From Clostridium drakei (GTDB lineage Bacteria; Bacillota; Clostridia; Clostridiales; Clostridiaceae): 64,000 nt of DNA. Shown here piece after piece: positions 63,251 to 64,000 of the stretch (position 1 is the first letter of the stretch; every line of letters starts with the position of its first letter). The position numbers and the translations under genes are program-made. Under the pieces are notes generated by a model, which saw only the letters and a program-made list of their open reading frames with translations, searched no databases and had not been told where the DNA came from. The stretch covers positions 1-64,000 of the forward strand of contig NZ_JIBU02000027.1 of NCBI RefSeq assembly GCF_000633595.2, written 5' to 3'.

Positions 63251-64000
63251 TTAGAATTCTATACTATCTAAAAAATTATTATCATATATTTTTTCAGCTT
63301 CTTCAACCTCTAATGGTTTACTAAACAGGTATCCTTGAATATAATGGCAGCCGGCTAATTTCAGACGTTTATATTGAGCTACATTTTCTATACCTTCTGC
63401 TATTACTTCTAGATTTAAGCTTTTGGTAAGGGAAATTAAACTGTCTATTACCTTTATATTCTCAAATTCTAAAAATTTGTCATTTAAAGATTTATCCAAT
63501 TTAATTTTATCTACTGGCAAAAAGGTTAAATAATTAAGAGAGGAATAGCCTGTACCAAAGTCATCTAAGGAAATTTTTATTCCTAAGGACTTTAATCGAT
63601 TAACAAAAGCTATGTTTTTTTCCTTTTCTTCTAAAAATATACTTTCTGTTATTTCTATTTCTATATATTTGGATTCTACGTTGCATTCTTTTAATGTGTT
63701 TTCTAGAAATTCAATGTAATTTAAGTCATTTAATTGCTTTGGAGAAAAATTAATGGAAATGGGCTTTATATCCATGCCCTTCTTTTTCCAAATTCTTATT
63801 TGGTTTATGGCTTCTTTTGTGACCCATCTTCCGATTTCTATAATAAGTCCTGTTTCTTCAGCTACAGGTATAAATTGTGCTGGAGATATATGTTTATCTT
63901 TTAATCTTAAAAGAGCTTCAAAACCTACAACTTTTCCTGTAAAAGTGCACACCTGAGGTTGATATAATAACTTTAACTTTTCCTTTTTTATGGCATCCCT
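63251..64000 (-). CDS. EAL-domain c-di-GMP phosphodiesterase (5' end beyond the window)
   Basis: The frame continues to the window edge, reading KLKLLYQPQV upstream of the first possible GTG, so the N-terminus, and any GGDEF or sensor domain, is missing. The EAL motifs are complete: EALLR, NFSPKQLN, EITESIFLE, DDFGTGYSS, DKIKLDKS, EGIEN and QGYLFSKPL, so the domain should hydrolyse c-di-GMP to pGpG. It ends upstream of the agr-like unit on the same strand, with about 150 nt between. Confidence 0.92.
   Translation of the reverse strand, partial: RDAIKKEKLKLLYQPQVCTFTGKVVGFEALLRLKDKHISPAQFIPVAEETGLIIEIGRWVTKEAINQIRIWKKKGMDIKPISINFSPKQLNDLNYIEFLENTLKECNVESKYIEIEITESIFLEEKEKNIAFVNRLKSLGIKISLDDFGTGYSSLNYLTFLPVDKIKLDKSLNDKFLEFENIKVIDSLISLTKSLNLEVIAEGIENVAQYKRLKLAGCHYIQGYLFSKPLEVEEAEKIYDNNFLDSIEF

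Overview
The window is low-GC DNA (roughly 30% G+C by eye) with strong AGGAGG ribosome binding sites, several TTG/GTG starts and a typical clostridial gene set: water-forming NADH oxidase, rubredoxin, LL-diaminopimelate aminotransferase, Bce- and Van-type envelope-stress modules, cell-wall-binding-2 repeats and an agr-type locus. It is almost certainly a chromosomal segment of a Clostridium (sensu stricto) species; the species cannot be named from the sequence. I see no rRNA, tRNA, CRISPR array, prophage or intact insertion sequence.

Layout. 0-3 kb: a 250-nt structured palindrome, a MerR/TipAS regulator, a short structured repeat and NADH oxidase. 3-9 kb: an ABC exporter behind a two-component system, facing a DUF4097-like surface protein. 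9-15 kb: a hydroxyacid dehydrogenase, then a complete BceRSAB-type peptide-antibiotic module with a matching operator. 15-20 kb: an amino acid permease, a very AT-rich gap and a VanY-VanR-VanS trio without vancomycin ligase genes. 20-24.6 kb: two paralogous MFS exporters (one with a double palindromic operator), a second structured palindrome and a secreted leucine-rich-repeat protein. 24.8-28 kb: dapL, an orphan methyltransferase and a small EamA-like transporter behind a terminator/attenuator. 28-33 kb: two UROD-like (MtaA-type) methyltransferases flanking an MFS transporter, divergent from a PucR-type regulator. 33-36 kb: a third structured palindrome, a truncated LRR protein and a secreted transglutaminase-like protein. 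36-41 kb: a UvrD helicase with an inserted DnaQ-type exonuclease, an amino acid permease under a tandem glycine riboswitch, and rubredoxin. 41-49.5 kb: two secreted GH127/GH146-type beta-L-arabinofuranosidases and a wall-anchored CWB2 protein. 49.6-52.5 kb: a FtsX/LolD-type ABC exporter. 52.7-60.4 kb: a complete Wadjet anti-plasmid system in the order D-A-B-C. 61-63 kb: an agr-like quorum-sensing locus including a 47-codon agrD gene. The right edge cuts an EAL-domain (c-di-GMP phosphodiesterase) gene.

Most interesting material. Three ~250-nt palindromic elements (188-439 +, 22524-22797 -, 33097-33355 -) have arms largely unrelated in sequence but share the same internal loops in the same order; two share an apical junction with twin AGGAC-loop hairpins. 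That pattern of conserved loops and covarying stems indicates an uncommonly large structured RNA or ssDNA family. A second dispersed element of about 150 nt (1266-1416 +, 29051-29196 -, plus partial copies) has two hairpins with compensatory base changes. The agr-like locus has order D-C-B, no AgrA, and an autoinducer precursor in which the expected ring Cys appears to be Ser. The JetC ATPase has Asp-Asn where the Walker B Asp-Glu is expected. Annotations come from reading sequence and recalling families; no database or folding program was run.
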